In this document: piece by piece, positions 43,266 to 52,634 of the stretch
Numbering within the stretch: the stretch's first letter is position 1
How the letters are laid out: every line of letters starts with the position of its first letter
Assembly (NCBI GenBank): GCA_963714205.1
Contig: CAVQNQ010000002.1
Span: 248,001 to 312,000, forward strand
Reading direction: 5' to 3'
Length of the DNA stretch: 64,000 nucleotides
Source of the DNA: CAVQNQ01 sp963714205
GTDB lineage: Bacteria; Acidobacteriota; Terriglobia; Bryobacterales; Bryobacteraceae
Notes under the pieces: generated by a model
Database searches by the model: none
What the model saw: only the letters and a program-made list of their open reading frames with translations
Told to the model about the DNA's origin: nothing
Position numbers and translations under genes: made by a program

Positions 43266-44195
43266 CTACCGCGCGAAGCCCAATTGCCGAAGCGTGGCCA
43301 CCGGCTCGGGATCTTCGAATTTGGTGAGCGGCGCCTTCTCGCGGCCGTCTTCCAGCGCCACGCCGAACGGGTAGCTGGTGTAAGAGAAGACGTTCTTCAG
43401 CAGGGGGAAATCCGTCGTCACCACGGCGCGCAACCCGGTCTCATTGAGGAATTGATCGGCGAATTGCGGCTGCTCCACCGGAACCGCCACCACGCGCGTG
43501 TCTCCCCACTCGAGCCGCGCCATGCGTTTCGAGGCGTCGTAGCAGTGCATGCACTGCGGGTTGAAGAAAAACAGGAACACCCGGCCTTGTGTCAGCGAGT
43601 AAGGTCGGCCGGCCACGGAAATGGTCTCGGGAGCCTGGGTTCCGGTGCGGCGCGCGGTGTCAGCCCCATAGGAAACCAGCGCGAATACCACCACCGCTCC
43701 CAGCACCAGCACCGCGCCGCGCAGGCCGGCCGAAGGCTTGGCCCACACGCCCGCCAGGATGGCCAGCAACAGCATCGCGCCATCGCCCATAAAGAAGCCC
43801 GGTCCCACCACCCGCTTCAGCCAGGGAAAGCAGCTGCAATCCTCGCCCGCGAGCGCGTGATAGTTCAAGCCCATGTAGACCATGAAGGCGATCAGCAGCA
43901 GCCCCGTCAGGACCGCCCCCCAGCGCCGGTATCGCGGCACCAGCACCAGCACGCCGCCGAAGGTCTCGGCGATCCCGAACGCCAGGGCCGCCGCCAGGCT
44001 CAGCGATTGCGGCACGCGCGCCTGCGCCATGCGCACGGCGGCCGCCTGCACGTCGGTGATTTTCCAGACGCCCGATGTCAGGAACAGCAGAGAAACCAGA
44101 ATGGCGGCGCTCCAGCACAGCGCGGATTTCCAGCCGGGCAGCTCGAACAGACGTGGAGCGACCCGGCCACTAGCGTGTGCCATACTGTCGGTCAT
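43266..44195 (-). CDS. MauE/DoxX-type membrane protein fused to a thioredoxin-like domain
   Basis: 309 residues. Four or five membrane helices (about 25-165) contain the DoxX/MauE pattern LLFLTSGVWKITDVQAAA and, in a periplasmic loop, GEDCSCFPWLKRVVG. A periplasmic thioredoxin-like domain (about 195-305) carries FFFNPQCMHCYDASKRMA, a CxxC redox motif, and FPLLKNVFSYTSYPFGVAL as the cis-Pro region. This resembles VKOR/MauE-plus-thioredoxin proteins that handle periplasmic disulphides, and in this window they could serve cytochrome c assembly or the Cys-rich secreted proteins. The redox partner is not evident. Confidence 0.75.
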   Translation of the reverse strand: MTDSMAHASGRVAPRLFELPGWKSALCWSAAILVSLLFLTSGVWKITDVQAAAVRMAQARVPQSLSLAAALAFGIAETFGGVLVLVPRYRRWGAVLTGLLLIAFMVYMGLNYHALAGEDCSCFPWLKRVVGPGFFMGDGAMLLLAILAGVWAKPSAGLRGAVLVLGAVVVFALVSYGADTARRTGTQAPETISVAGRPYSLTQGRVFLFFFNPQCMHCYDASKRMARLEWGDTRVVAVPVEQPQFADQFLNETGLRAVVTTDFPLLKNVFSYTSYPFGVALEDGREKAPLTKFEDPEPVATLRQLGFAR

Positions 44196-44237
44196 GGTCC
44201 CTATTGTAGCGTTTCAGGACATGCGGCACGGGATCCC

Positions 44238-44741
44238 ATGACCGCGCTGGCGTGCCTTCTGCTGTTGGCGGTCTCCCCGCGCGTCGAGCTGGTGGACGAA
44301 GTTTTCCAGATTCCCGCCAACGAATGGCGCTATGTGGAGCTGGGCCTGAGACAGCGGCCGGCCTTCGTGGATGCCGACTACGAAGTGCGCTCGGGACCGC
44401 CCGAGGTGCGGCTGGCGCTGGTGCGCGAAGCGGAGCTGGAGCGGATGCGACGCGACCGCGCGCACGGCGTGATTGCCGCGACGCGCCCGGGCTCCTCCGG
44501 AAACATCCGATACGCCGTTCGCCGGCCGGACGAGTACGCCATCGTGGTGGACAATCGCGACAGCGGCGAGGCCGCCGGCGTGCATCTGCGCATCTGGCTC
44601 GATTTTGGGGGGCGCGGCGGCCCGGAGGTCACGACACTTCCGCCCCGGCGGCAGTTCGTGGTGATCCTGGTCAGTTTCGCCGTCTTCTTCGCTATCGTGA
44701 CGTGGTCGGCCAACCGCCTGCTCGGCGTCATCAGGCGGTGA
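44238..44741 (+). CDS. secreted protein with C-terminal membrane anchor
   Basis: 167 residues. A short signal peptide (MTALACLLLLAVSPRVEL) is followed by a compact beta domain (VFQIPANEWRYVELGLRQRPAFVDADYEVRSGPPEVRLALV...NIRYAVRRPDEYAIVVDNRDS) and a C-terminal membrane helix (QFVVILVSFAVFFAIVTWSANRLL). The middle resembles emp24/GOLD-like beta-sandwiches seen in other bacterial secreted proteins, but the match is loose. The end overlaps hemL on the opposite strand by 11 bases. Function unknown. Confidence 0.65.
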   Translation: MTALACLLLLAVSPRVELVDEVFQIPANEWRYVELGLRQRPAFVDADYEVRSGPPEVRLALVREAELERMRRDRAHGVIAATRPGSSGNIRYAVRRPDEYAIVVDNRDSGEAAGVHLRIWLDFGGRGGPEVTTLPPRRQFVVILVSFAVFFAIVTWSANRLLGVIRR

Positions 44742-45993
44742 ACGCCTGCCGGGCGGCCTCGGCGGTCCGCCGTATGTCCTCCTCGGTGTGCGCGGCCGAT
44801 ACGAAGGCCGCCTCGAACTGCGAAGGCGCGAGATACATGCCGCGTTCCAGCATGGCGCGGAAGAAGCGCGCGAAGCGCGCCGTATCGCTGCGCTTGGCCG
44901 ATTCGTAATCGGTCACCGGCCCGTCCGTGAAGAAGAAAGTGAACATGGATCCCACGCGATTCACCGTGATCCCCTCAGGCGCAGCGGCGCACAGAGCGGC
45001 CGCGCGCGTTTCGAGAAGGTCGTAAGTCTCGGGGTGCGCCTTGAGATAGCGCAGCATGGCCAGCCCCGCCGCCACCGCCAGCGGATTGCCGGAGAGCGTC
45101 CCGGCCTGGTAGACGGGCCCGCACGGCGCCACCTGGCGCATGATCTCTTTGCGCCCGCCGTACGCGCCCACCGGCAACCCGCCGCCGATCACCTTGCCCA
45201 GCGTGGTGAGGTCCGGCCGGATGCCATAGCGCTGCTGCGCGCCGCCGAAGGCCACGCGGAAGCCGGTCATCACTTCGTCGAAGATCAGCAGCGCGCCGTA
45301 CTCCGCCGTGATCTCGCGCAGCCGCTCGAGGTAGCCCGGAAGCGGCGGCACGCAGCCCATGTTGCCCGCCACCGGCTCCACGATCACCGCCGCGATGCTC
45401 TTCCCGTGCGCGCGGAACGCGGCCTCCAGCGCGCCGGTGGAATTGAACGGCAGCGCGATGGTGGTATCGCAGAAACCTTTCGGGACGCCGCGCGTATCGG
45501 CGATCCCCAGCGTGGCCATGCCCGAGCCGGCCTTCACCAGCAGCGAATCCACGTGCCCGTGGTAGCAGCCTTCGAACTTCACGATCAGGTCGCGGCCGGT
45601 GAAGCCGCGCGCCAGGCGAATGGCCGACATGGTGGCTTCGGTTCCCGAATTGACCAGCCGCACCATCTCGATGGAAGGCACCGCATCGGAGATCGCCTCG
45701 GCCAGCTCGACCTCCTGCGCGGTCGGCGCGCCGAAGCTGGTGCCCATGGCCAGGGCGCCTTCAAGCGCCGCGAGGATCGCGGGATGCCGGTGTCCCAGAA
45801 GCAGCGGCCCCCACGAGCCGACGTAGTCGATGTACGCGTTCCCGTCCACGTCGATAATGCGCGACCCCTCGCCGCGCGCGATAAACGGCGGGTTGCCGCC
45901 CACGCTGCGATAGGCTCGCACCGGCGAATTCACGCCGCCGGGAATGATCTCCTGCGCTCTGCGGAACAGTTCTTCGGAGCGTGAATGGCTCAT
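44731..45993 (-). CDS. hemL: glutamate-1-semialdehyde 2,1-aminomutase
   Basis: 420 residues. PLP enzyme that makes 5-aminolevulinate from glutamate-1-semialdehyde in the C5 route to haem. FRRAQEIIPGGVNSPVRAYRSVGGNPPF, VNSGTEATMSAIRLARG, FDEVMTGFR and the lysine motif TTLGKVIGGGLPVGAYGG are all canonical. It lies directly after the flavoprotein gene on the same strand (one base between). It supplies the first tetrapyrrole precursor and so matches the cytochrome genes downstream in the window. Confidence 0.96.
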   Translation of the reverse strand: MSHSRSEELFRRAQEIIPGGVNSPVRAYRSVGGNPPFIARGEGSRIIDVDGNAYIDYVGSWGPLLLGHRHPAILAALEGALAMGTSFGAPTAQEVELAEAISDAVPSIEMVRLVNSGTEATMSAIRLARGFTGRDLIVKFEGCYHGHVDSLLVKAGSGMATLGIADTRGVPKGFCDTTIALPFNSTGALEAAFRAHGKSIAAVIVEPVAGNMGCVPPLPGYLERLREITAEYGALLIFDEVMTGFRVAFGGAQQRYGIRPDLTTLGKVIGGGLPVGAYGGRKEIMRQVAPCGPVYQAGTLSGNPLAVAAGLAMLRYLKAHPETYDLLETRAAALCAAAPEGITVNRVGSMFTFFFTDGPVTDYESAKRSDTARFARFFRAMLERGMYLAPSQFEAAFVSAAHTEEDIRRTAEAARQAFTA

Positions 45994-47172
45994 CTACCCC
46001 GCCTTGCGCGGCACCAGCCGGCTGAAGCCCAGGCTCATGCCCGAATCGTAGAGGCTTCCATTGAGATTTCGCAGCAGGCGCCTCTTCAGGCTGGAGTACG
46101 GCTGCCGGCCCGCGAACAGGTCCTGCATGATCGCCGAGAAACGCGGGCTGCGGCGCGTGAACTGCACCATGCGCGCGGTCACCGAGCTGCACAGGAACCT
46201 TCCCAGGAAGATGCGCTTGGCCAGGCGTGCGCCCAGCTCCAGCTCGGCCGCGAAATCGCGGCGCAGCAGGGCGCGGTAATGGCGCAGCTTCTCGGCCACC
46301 TCGCCCACTTCGGAAAGCAGCGCGCGCGCCGCCAGGTCCGCCGATCGGATGGCGTAATAGAGGCCCTCGCCAGTGACGGGATCCACCAGGCCGGCCGCGT
46401 CGCCCACCGCCATCCAGCCTTCTCCGGCCACGCGATTGTTGAGCCACGAGGCGGCATCGAGCGAGGGCAGCAGGTGGCTGTAGAATAATTCGCCCTTCCA
46501 GGCGATGCCCCGCTCGGTCATGAAGCGCTCCAGGCGTTGGCGCAGCGAGACGGCCGGCTCGTTCTTGCCGCAGATGCCAATCGACAGATGGCCGCAGCGG
46601 GGGAAGATCCAGATGTAACCTTCCAGGCGCGGCAGGAAATGAATGTCGATGCGCGCCTGGTCCCCGGGGACGTAGTAGCCGAGCGCCGCCATGGTATCGT
46701 GCGGTTGCAGCTCCGTGCCCACCTGGCGCAGCGGATTGCGCGCGCCCGTGGCCACGATGCAGAAATCCGCGCGGGCCATGCCTGAGCTGGTGCGCAATTC
46801 CCATCCCCCCACGTGCCGGGAGATCTCGCGCACGCGCGCCTTCTCGATCCGGGCGCCCGCCCGCTCGGCGCGCTCCAGCAGCATTCGGTTCAGATCCAGA
46901 CGCGAATAAATCAGCAGCGGATCGTTCAGCTTCAGAAGCGCCTCGCCGGCCTTGGGTTCGGAGAGCACGGTTTCGGTGACGAAGCGCTTGGGGGTCGCGT
47001 TATCGATGAGAAACGGATACTGGTGGTAGGCCTTATACGTCAGCCCGCCGCCGCACGGCTTTTCCCAGGCGAGTTTCTCGTCGAAGAGCTGCACCGCGAG
47101 GCCGGCCGCGGCCAGTCTCTCCGCCGCGTAAGCTCCGGCTGGACCACCACCCAGAATGGCGACGCATTTCAT
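45994..47172 (-). CDS. geranylgeranyl-reductase-like FAD-dependent oxidoreductase
   Basis: 392 residues. The FAD dinucleotide fold at the N-terminus (CVAILGGGPAGAYAAERLAAAG) is followed by PCGGGLTYKA, the family's substrate-side signature, and GWMAVGDAAGLVDPVTGEGLYYAIRSA, which contacts the ribityl chain. Family members reduce isoprenoid double bonds, for example in chlorophyll, quinone or lipid side chains. There is no sign of photosynthesis here, so menaquinone or membrane-lipid reduction is more likely. The start overlaps the stop of the upstream lipoprotein gene (ATGA), and hemL follows at once, so the three form one operon. Confidence 0.88.
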   Translation of the reverse strand: MKCVAILGGGPAGAYAAERLAAAGLAVQLFDEKLAWEKPCGGGLTYKAYHQYPFLIDNATPKRFVTETVLSEPKAGEALLKLNDPLLIYSRLDLNRMLLERAERAGARIEKARVREISRHVGGWELRTSSGMARADFCIVATGARNPLRQVGTELQPHDTMAALGYYVPGDQARIDIHFLPRLEGYIWIFPRCGHLSIGICGKNEPAVSLRQRLERFMTERGIAWKGELFYSHLLPSLDAASWLNNRVAGEGWMAVGDAAGLVDPVTGEGLYYAIRSADLAARALLSEVGEVAEKLRHYRALLRRDFAAELELGARLAKRIFLGRFLCSSVTARMVQFTRRSPRFSAIMQDLFAGRQPYSSLKRRLLRNLNGSLYDSGMSLGFSRLVPRKAG

Positions 47173-47591
47173 TTCTTCTGGCCGGCGGGGGGAAGATCTT
47201 CGGGGGCGGGCATACCGCCCGGTGAGGCCGGCATGGCCGGCGCAGCCATCCCTCCGCCGTGCGGATTCGACCCGTTGGGCGGCATCGCGATGCCGCCGTG
47301 CGGAGGGCCGGCCGGGCGGCCCACCACCACCCAGTTACCGCCCTGCTGCTCGAGCTGATAGGTCATGGACATGCCCGCGCCGCTGGTTCCCTTGGGCGTG
47401 ATCGCCACCGTCGCGTCCGCCTTGTTTCCGTTGAACTGAACGGCCGTCACCTTCACATCCATCGCCTGCACGTTCAAGCCGGCTTTGGTCAGGTGATCGA
47501 TTACGCCCTGACGCACCGCGTCGCTATTCTGCGCCTTGGGGCTGCAGCCGGTCAGAGCCAGCATCAGGAGGAGAGCGGAAGCAATTCGCAC
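47169..47591 (-). CDS. small lipoprotein of unknown function
   Basis: 140 residues starting at GTG 47591. The signal ends MLALTGCSPK with Cys at the lipobox. A ~75-residue DUF-like beta/alpha domain (SDAVRQGVIDHLTKAGLNVQAMDVKVTAVQFNGNKADATVAITPKG) precedes a Gly/Pro/Met-rich tail (GMAAPAMPASPGGMPAPED). The pattern is similar to small acidobacterial lipoproteins with no known role. First gene of the operon with the flavoprotein and hemL. Confidence 0.7.
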   Translation of the reverse strand: MRIASALLLMLALTGCSPKAQNSDAVRQGVIDHLTKAGLNVQAMDVKVTAVQFNGNKADATVAITPKGTSGAGMSMTYQLEQQGGNWVVVGRPAGPPHGGIAMPPNGSNPHGGGMAAPAMPASPGGMPAPEDLPPAGQKK

Positions 47592-47642
47592 TTCTCGATT
47601 ATAGCGTCGGATTGTACCGGGTATAATAGCCGAAAGGGTCTC

Positions 47643-50117
47643 ATGCATTTCACGCGGATCGCGTGGCTGGCGCTGGCGTGGCTGGCGGCAGCGGGGATCG
47701 CCGCCGCTCAGGTGACGCTCTCCGGCCGCGTGGTGGATGAGAACGAGGCCCCCGTGGCCGGCGCGCGGATCGCTGCGCGCCTCGGCGCCGAGCTCCCTAT
47801 CGAAGGCGAGTCCGGACCTTCCGGCGATTTCCGGCTTTCCCTGCCCGCTCCGGGCACTTATCTGCTCGACGTGAACCGCACCGGCTATTTCCAGTTGGCC
47901 GGCCGGCCCCTCGACGTCACCGGCGCCGGCACCGAGGTCACCCTGGTGCTCAACGCGCAGCGTGAGGTGTTCCAAAGCGTCACCGTGGGCGAAATGCCCG
48001 CCCCCGTCGATCCCCAGCAGACCCAGCGCGAACAGCAGCTGAGCGGGACCGATGTCAACGATGTCCCCTACCCCGCCAGCCAGAGTTTGCGCAATGGCAT
48101 GCGGCTGATTCCCGGGGTGATCCAGGACCCCAGCGGGGGCGTCCATTTTCACGGCGGCGCCGAATACCAGACGCGCTACACCCTCGACGGATTCGACGTC
48201 ACCGATCCCATCGACAACCGCTACTCGACGATGCTGGCGGTGGAAGGCGTGCGCACGATGAACCTGGTCTCCTCGCGCGAGACTCCCCAGTATGGCCGCG
48301 GCTCCGCCGGCACGCTGGAAATCCAAACCGATAACGGGACCGACCAGTTCCATTACACCGCCACGAATTTTATCCCGGGCCTGGATTTCCATAGCGGCGC
48401 GCGGGTGGGTGATTGGACGCCCCGCGCGGGCTTCTCCGGACCCATTCTCAAAGCCCGCGCCTGGTTCTCCGACAGCTTCAACGGCGAATATAACAACGGG
48501 TACGTGGCCGGTTTGCCCGCCGGCCAGAACACCAACGCCTCCTGGACCGCCGGCAATCTCTTCCATACCCAGGTGAACCTCACGCCCTCCAACATTCTCT
48601 ATGCCGATTTGCTGTCCGACTTCGATCACCAGGCGCACTATGGCCTGGGCGTGCTCGATCCCGTCCCCACCACCAGCGGGGAGAGCGGCAGCGAGTGGCT
48701 GGCCGCCGTGAAGGTTTCGCATTCCTGGTACAGCGGAGCGGTTGTCGAGACCGGCTTCGCCTTCCAGCGCGTCTATCGCCGCCGGGTCCCCGAAGGCAGC
48801 GAGACCTATGTCATTTCCCCCGCCGGGCGGAGTGGGAACTATTTCCTCGATTCCAAGGAGGAGGGCCGCCGGAGCCAGCTCTTTATAAACTACTTCCCCC
48901 GCTGGTGGCACCTCGTCGGACGCCATCAGCTTCAGATCGGCGCCGACGCGCAGCGCCTGGATTACACCGCCGATATGCGGCGCACGGCCTTCGAGACGAT
49001 CGGCAACTCGGGCTTGCCGGTCTTCTTGACCACCTTCCGGGGCAGCGGCGATTTTTCGCGGCCGAACGCGGTCGCGGCTTCCTATATTAACGATCATTGG
49101 CGGGTGGCCGAGCGCGTGACGGTGGATATCGGCCTGCGCCAGGAATGGGATGAGCTGGTGCGCCAGCCAGCCTTCGGCCCGCGTGTCTCGGCCTCTTGGG
49201 CGCCCTTCGCCGACGGCCACACCAAACTCACCGCCGGTTTTGCGCGCGTCCACGACGCCACCAGCCTGGCCCTGTTCTCCCGCTCGCTCGATCAGCAGCC
49301 GGTCACGACTCCCTATTCCGATACCGGCGTTCCGGGTGCGCCGCTGGTCACCACCTTCGTCACCGGCGGAAATCTGAAATTGCCGGGCTTCGATAAGTGG
49401 AGCGCGGGTCTGGAGCACCAGTTCTGGCACACCATCCTGGGCAATGTCGAGCTGCTGCAGAAACGCGGCACCGATGGCTTCGTGTATTCGCCCGTGGGCG
49501 CACCGCCCGGCGCCATCAACATAGGGCCATCGGCGTTGGGCTATGGTTTCGGTGGAACCTACCAGCTCACCAACCAGCGCCAGGACGCTTACGATGAGGC
49601 CGCCTTCACCGCGCGCCAGACTTTCGGCGATCAATACGGCTGGATGGCCAGCTATGTCCGTTCGCGGGCCGTTTCCAACGCCGTGCTGGACGTCGGCGTG
49701 GATCAACCTCTACAGGTGGCCAATAACTTCGGGCGGGTGCCCTGGGATGCGCCCAATCGCCTCATGGGCTGGGCCTACCTTCCGCTTCCGTTCAAAAACT
49801 GGGCCGTCGCCACGCTGGTGGATTACCGCACCGGCTTCCCCTTTTCGGTGACCAGCGACAACGGAACGGTGGTGGGCCCGGTGGACTCGCAGCGCTACCC
49901 CGTTAGCTTCGATCTCAATCTGCATCTGGAGCGCCGCTTCACTTTTCGTGGATATCGCCTGGCCATCCGCGTGGGCGCCAACAACCTGACAGGCCATCGC
50001 AACTATACCGCTGTGGGAACCGTGATCGGATCGCCTGAGTTCCTGCAATACTACGGAGACGAGGGTCGCCATTTCGTTGTGCGCCTGCGGATGTTCGGCA
50101 GGGCGGGAAAACCGTAA
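47643..50117 (+). CDS. TonB-dependent receptor-like outer-membrane protein with carboxypeptidase-regulatory domain
   Basis: 824 residues. Signal peptide (MHFTRIAWLALAWLAAAGIAAAQ), then a CarboxypepD_reg domain (about 24-100: VTLSGRVVDENEAPVAGARIAARL). A plug region (about 120-240) contains DVPYPASQSLRNGMRLIPGV and YQTRYTLDGFDVTDPIDNRYS, and a long barrel follows. The C-terminal strand (FVVRLRMFGRAGKP) lacks the usual terminal aromatic residue. It begins 50 bases after the divergent lipoprotein gene. The ligand is unknown. The decaheme cytochrome gene follows after 294 bases, so a functional link is only positional. Confidence 0.85.
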   Translation: MHFTRIAWLALAWLAAAGIAAAQVTLSGRVVDENEAPVAGARIAARLGAELPIEGESGPSGDFRLSLPAPGTYLLDVNRTGYFQLAGRPLDVTGAGTEVTLVLNAQREVFQSVTVGEMPAPVDPQQTQREQQLSGTDVNDVPYPASQSLRNGMRLIPGVIQDPSGGVHFHGGAEYQTRYTLDGFDVTDPIDNRYSTMLAVEGVRTMNLVSSRETPQYGRGSAGTLEIQTDNGTDQFHYTATNFIPGLDFHSGARVGDWTPRAGFSGPILKARAWFSDSFNGEYNNGYVAGLPAGQNTNASWTAGNLFHTQVNLTPSNILYADLLSDFDHQAHYGLGVLDPVPTTSGESGSEWLAAVKVSHSWYSGAVVETGFAFQRVYRRRVPEGSETYVISPAGRSGNYFLDSKEEGRRSQLFINYFPRWWHLVGRHQLQIGADAQRLDYTADMRRTAFETIGNSGLPVFLTTFRGSGDFSRPNAVAASYINDHWRVAERVTVDIGLRQEWDELVRQPAFGPRVSASWAPFADGHTKLTAGFARVHDATSLALFSRSLDQQPVTTPYSDTGVPGAPLVTTFVTGGNLKLPGFDKWSAGLEHQFWHTILGNVELLQKRGTDGFVYSPVGAPPGAINIGPSALGYGFGGTYQLTNQRQDAYDEAAFTARQTFGDQYGWMASYVRSRAVSNAVLDVGVDQPLQVANNFGRVPWDAPNRLMGWAYLPLPFKNWAVATLVDYRTGFPFSVTSDNGTVVGPVDSQRYPVSFDLNLHLERRFTFRGYRLAIRVGANNLTGHRNYTAVGTVIGSPEFLQYYGDEGRHFVVRLRMFGRAGKP

Positions 50118-50411
50118 GGGTCGGCGCTCCCTCGAAATCCTCCAGCCCGTCCCGGACTACTTCTCCAAATAGGGCGATTTCACCCATAGGGTCCGGTGGT
50201 TTTCACCCAAATCCAGGCTTACCACAAATCTATCCACATCCTGATGAGTTTCCCAACACAAACATATCAAAAGACTTGAAGACCTGAGTATCAGCTTCGC
50301 AGGTTTGGCCTGCCAGGTGCTTTCTCCTCACAGCTTGGTAGCTTCAGGATTGTTTCCAGGCGTACAAGTATTTTGGACTGTCAGGTCTTAAATTTTGGAG
50401 AATACGAAAAT

Positions 50412-52572
50412 ATGCGGATCTCGTGTTCGGCTTTCGCAGCAAAACGCTTGGCTCTAGTTTTGGCACTGATCGCCGCTTCCGTGGCGCTGGTGAGCGGAGC
50501 CAGGAATACCGCTTTTTCCCCCCACGACAAAGCCTATTACGCACCCCAGGCGATCGTGGAATATGTCAACCCGGGCTTGGTCTTTAGCGTAGTCTCAGCG
50601 ACCATTGCCTCAGACGGCACCATCAGCGTGGATTACAAGGTTACCGACCCGACGGGCCTGCCACTCGACATCAATGGCATCCAGACTCCTGGTGCGATCA
50701 CTCCCCGGTACCTGGCGGCGTATATCCCCAGCGGCCAGGAACAATTTGCTTCGTATATCGTCAGCACGGCTACGGCGGTCCAGGGCGGCGCCACGGCCAC
50801 CCAGGCAGCCGGCGATTCCGGCGGCACCACCTCCACGGTGAATGTCGGCGAGTACGTCTACACTTTCAAAACCAAGGCGCCGGCCGGATTCAATCCTAAT
50901 CTCACGAACCGCATAGGCATTTACGGGTCGCGCAATCTGACGGAATGGGATCTCGGCACCAACTACGCGTCCACCACCTTCGATTTCGTGCCGTCGGGCG
51001 CCTCCAAACCGGCGCCGCGCGACGTCGTCCGCGACGCGGATTGCAACAAATGCCACGACATCATGTCGTTCCATGGCGGCTCGCGCGTGGGAACGGCCCT
51101 CTGCATCATGTGCCACCAGCCGCAAACCTCGGACCCGAACACCGGCAACAGCCTGGATTTCAAGGTATTTATCCACAAGCTCCACATGGGCGCGGACCTG
51201 CCCTCGGTAGTGGCCGGCGGAACGTATCAGATCTACGGGCATGGCGGCTACACGAATTTCTCCACGGTGAGGTTCCCCTCTACTTCGCTCTACGAACCGC
51301 TCGATTGCGCGGGCACCTGCCACAATCCCAAGAACGGCGCGGCGCAAACCAACGCGTGGCTCACCACGCCCACCCGTGCGGCGTGCGGCTCCTGCCACGA
51401 TAACGTCAACTTCGCCACCGGCGCGAACCATGTGAACCTCCCGCAGACGGATGACAGCCAGTGCACGCAGTGCCATATACCGCAGGACGCGGGCGAATTC
51501 GACGCCTCCATCATGGGAGCACACACCGTTCCCGACCAATCGAAGACCATTACCGGCTTGAACTTCACCTTGGTATCGGTGACCAACGGCGGCGCCGGGC
51601 AGAAGCCGACCGTCACCTTCACGGTCCGGGACAACAACAAGAACGGGATTCCGATGAGCTCCGTTTACGACCGGCTCGAACTCCCTTTCACTCACCATGG
51701 CCGGCCCCACCACGGACTACGGCTATACCAGCTTCGGCTCGGACGTGACCACTCCCGGATATGTGACCGAGAGCGTCGCCTCCGCCGCCACCTGCACCAA
51801 CGACGGAACCTGCACGTACACCTTCACGCACGCCGTTCCGGCGAAGGCTACCGGCACCTACGCGATCGGGATCGAGGGGCGGCTCAGCGCCACGCTGGAG
51901 CCCGGCACCACCATCCAGCAGACCGTGAATTACGCCGGGACGAACCAGGTCATCTACTTCTCGGTGGATGGCTCGACGGTTACGCCGCGGCGCACGGTAG
52001 TGGCGCTTGCCAACTGCAACAACTGCCACACCAAGCTGGAACTGCATGGCAGCCTGCGCAACAACACCGAATACTGCGTGCTATGCCATAACCCCAGCAA
52101 TACCGATGCATCCACGCGGGCGGCAGCCACCAACGCGGCCGATAAGGCGGCCCCGCCGCAAGGGATCAATTTCACGATGATGATTCACAAGATCCACACT
52201 GGCGAGACCTTTGCGCAAGCCGGCCTGACCTACGTCATCGTTGGATATGGCGGCAGCCATAACGACTTCAGCACGATTCTCTATCCCGTCTTCACGCCCA
52301 GCGGTGACCCGCCGGACACGGCCAAGTGCTACATGTGCCACACCGGCAGTTCCGAAGAGAACCTGCCGATCGGCAAGAATCCTGTAACCGATCCAGAGGG
52401 GCTTGAGAATCCCACTCCCGCTACTACTTCGGCTTGCACCGCGTGCCACTTCCAGGCATCGGTGTACGCGCACGCGGACGTCAATACCGATCCCAAATTC
52501 GGCGAGAGCTGCAGCGTGTGCCACGGATCCGGAGCTGCATACGACGTCGATCAGGTCCACGCCGGCCTGTAA
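50412..52572 (+). CDS. decaheme c-type cytochrome, OmcA/MtrC family (one apparent frameshift near 51685)
   Basis: About 719 residues once one base is removed between 51681 and 51690, where the frame moves from YDRLEL to SLTMAGPTTDYGY. A signal peptide (LALVLALIAASVALVSGA) without lipobox is followed by two five-haem modules separated by beta domains. First module: CNKCH, CIMCH, CAGTCH, CGSCH, CTQCH (TGC codons at 51042, 51102, 51306, 51384, 51462). Second: CNNCH, CVLCH, CYMCH, CTACH, CSVCH (52015, 52075, 52327, 52435, 52510). Each module has the IHKxHxG distal-His motif typical of the family. The third site is Cx3CH rather than CxxCH. Members move electrons to extracellular acceptors. An intrinsic terminator follows. 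Confidence 0.9.
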
Positions 52573-52598
52573 ACGTCATCTAAAACGTCGTGTAGAGG

Positions 52599-52634
52599 AA
52601 CGCCCGGGACCAGCCCGGGCGTTTCTGTTTTTCT
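52599..52634 (+). terminator. intrinsic terminator of the decaheme cytochrome gene
   Basis: AACGCCCGGG and CCCGGGCGTT form a perfect 10-bp stem (52599-52608 with 52614-52623) around a five-base loop, followed by TCTGTTTTTC. It is 27 bases beyond the cytochrome stop and reaches the end of the convergent stress-protein gene. Confidence 0.88.

Noticed and set aside
47592..49706. Long minus-strand open frame extending the lipoprotein gene upstream
   Set aside because: It lies opposite the TonB-type receptor and has no domain. The lipoprotein signal shows the real start at 47591.
50118..50411. GEMM (c-di-GMP) riboswitch ahead of the decaheme cytochrome
   Set aside because: Such cytochromes often have one in other bacteria, but the GCAAA/GGxAAACC signature and flanking stems are not present here.
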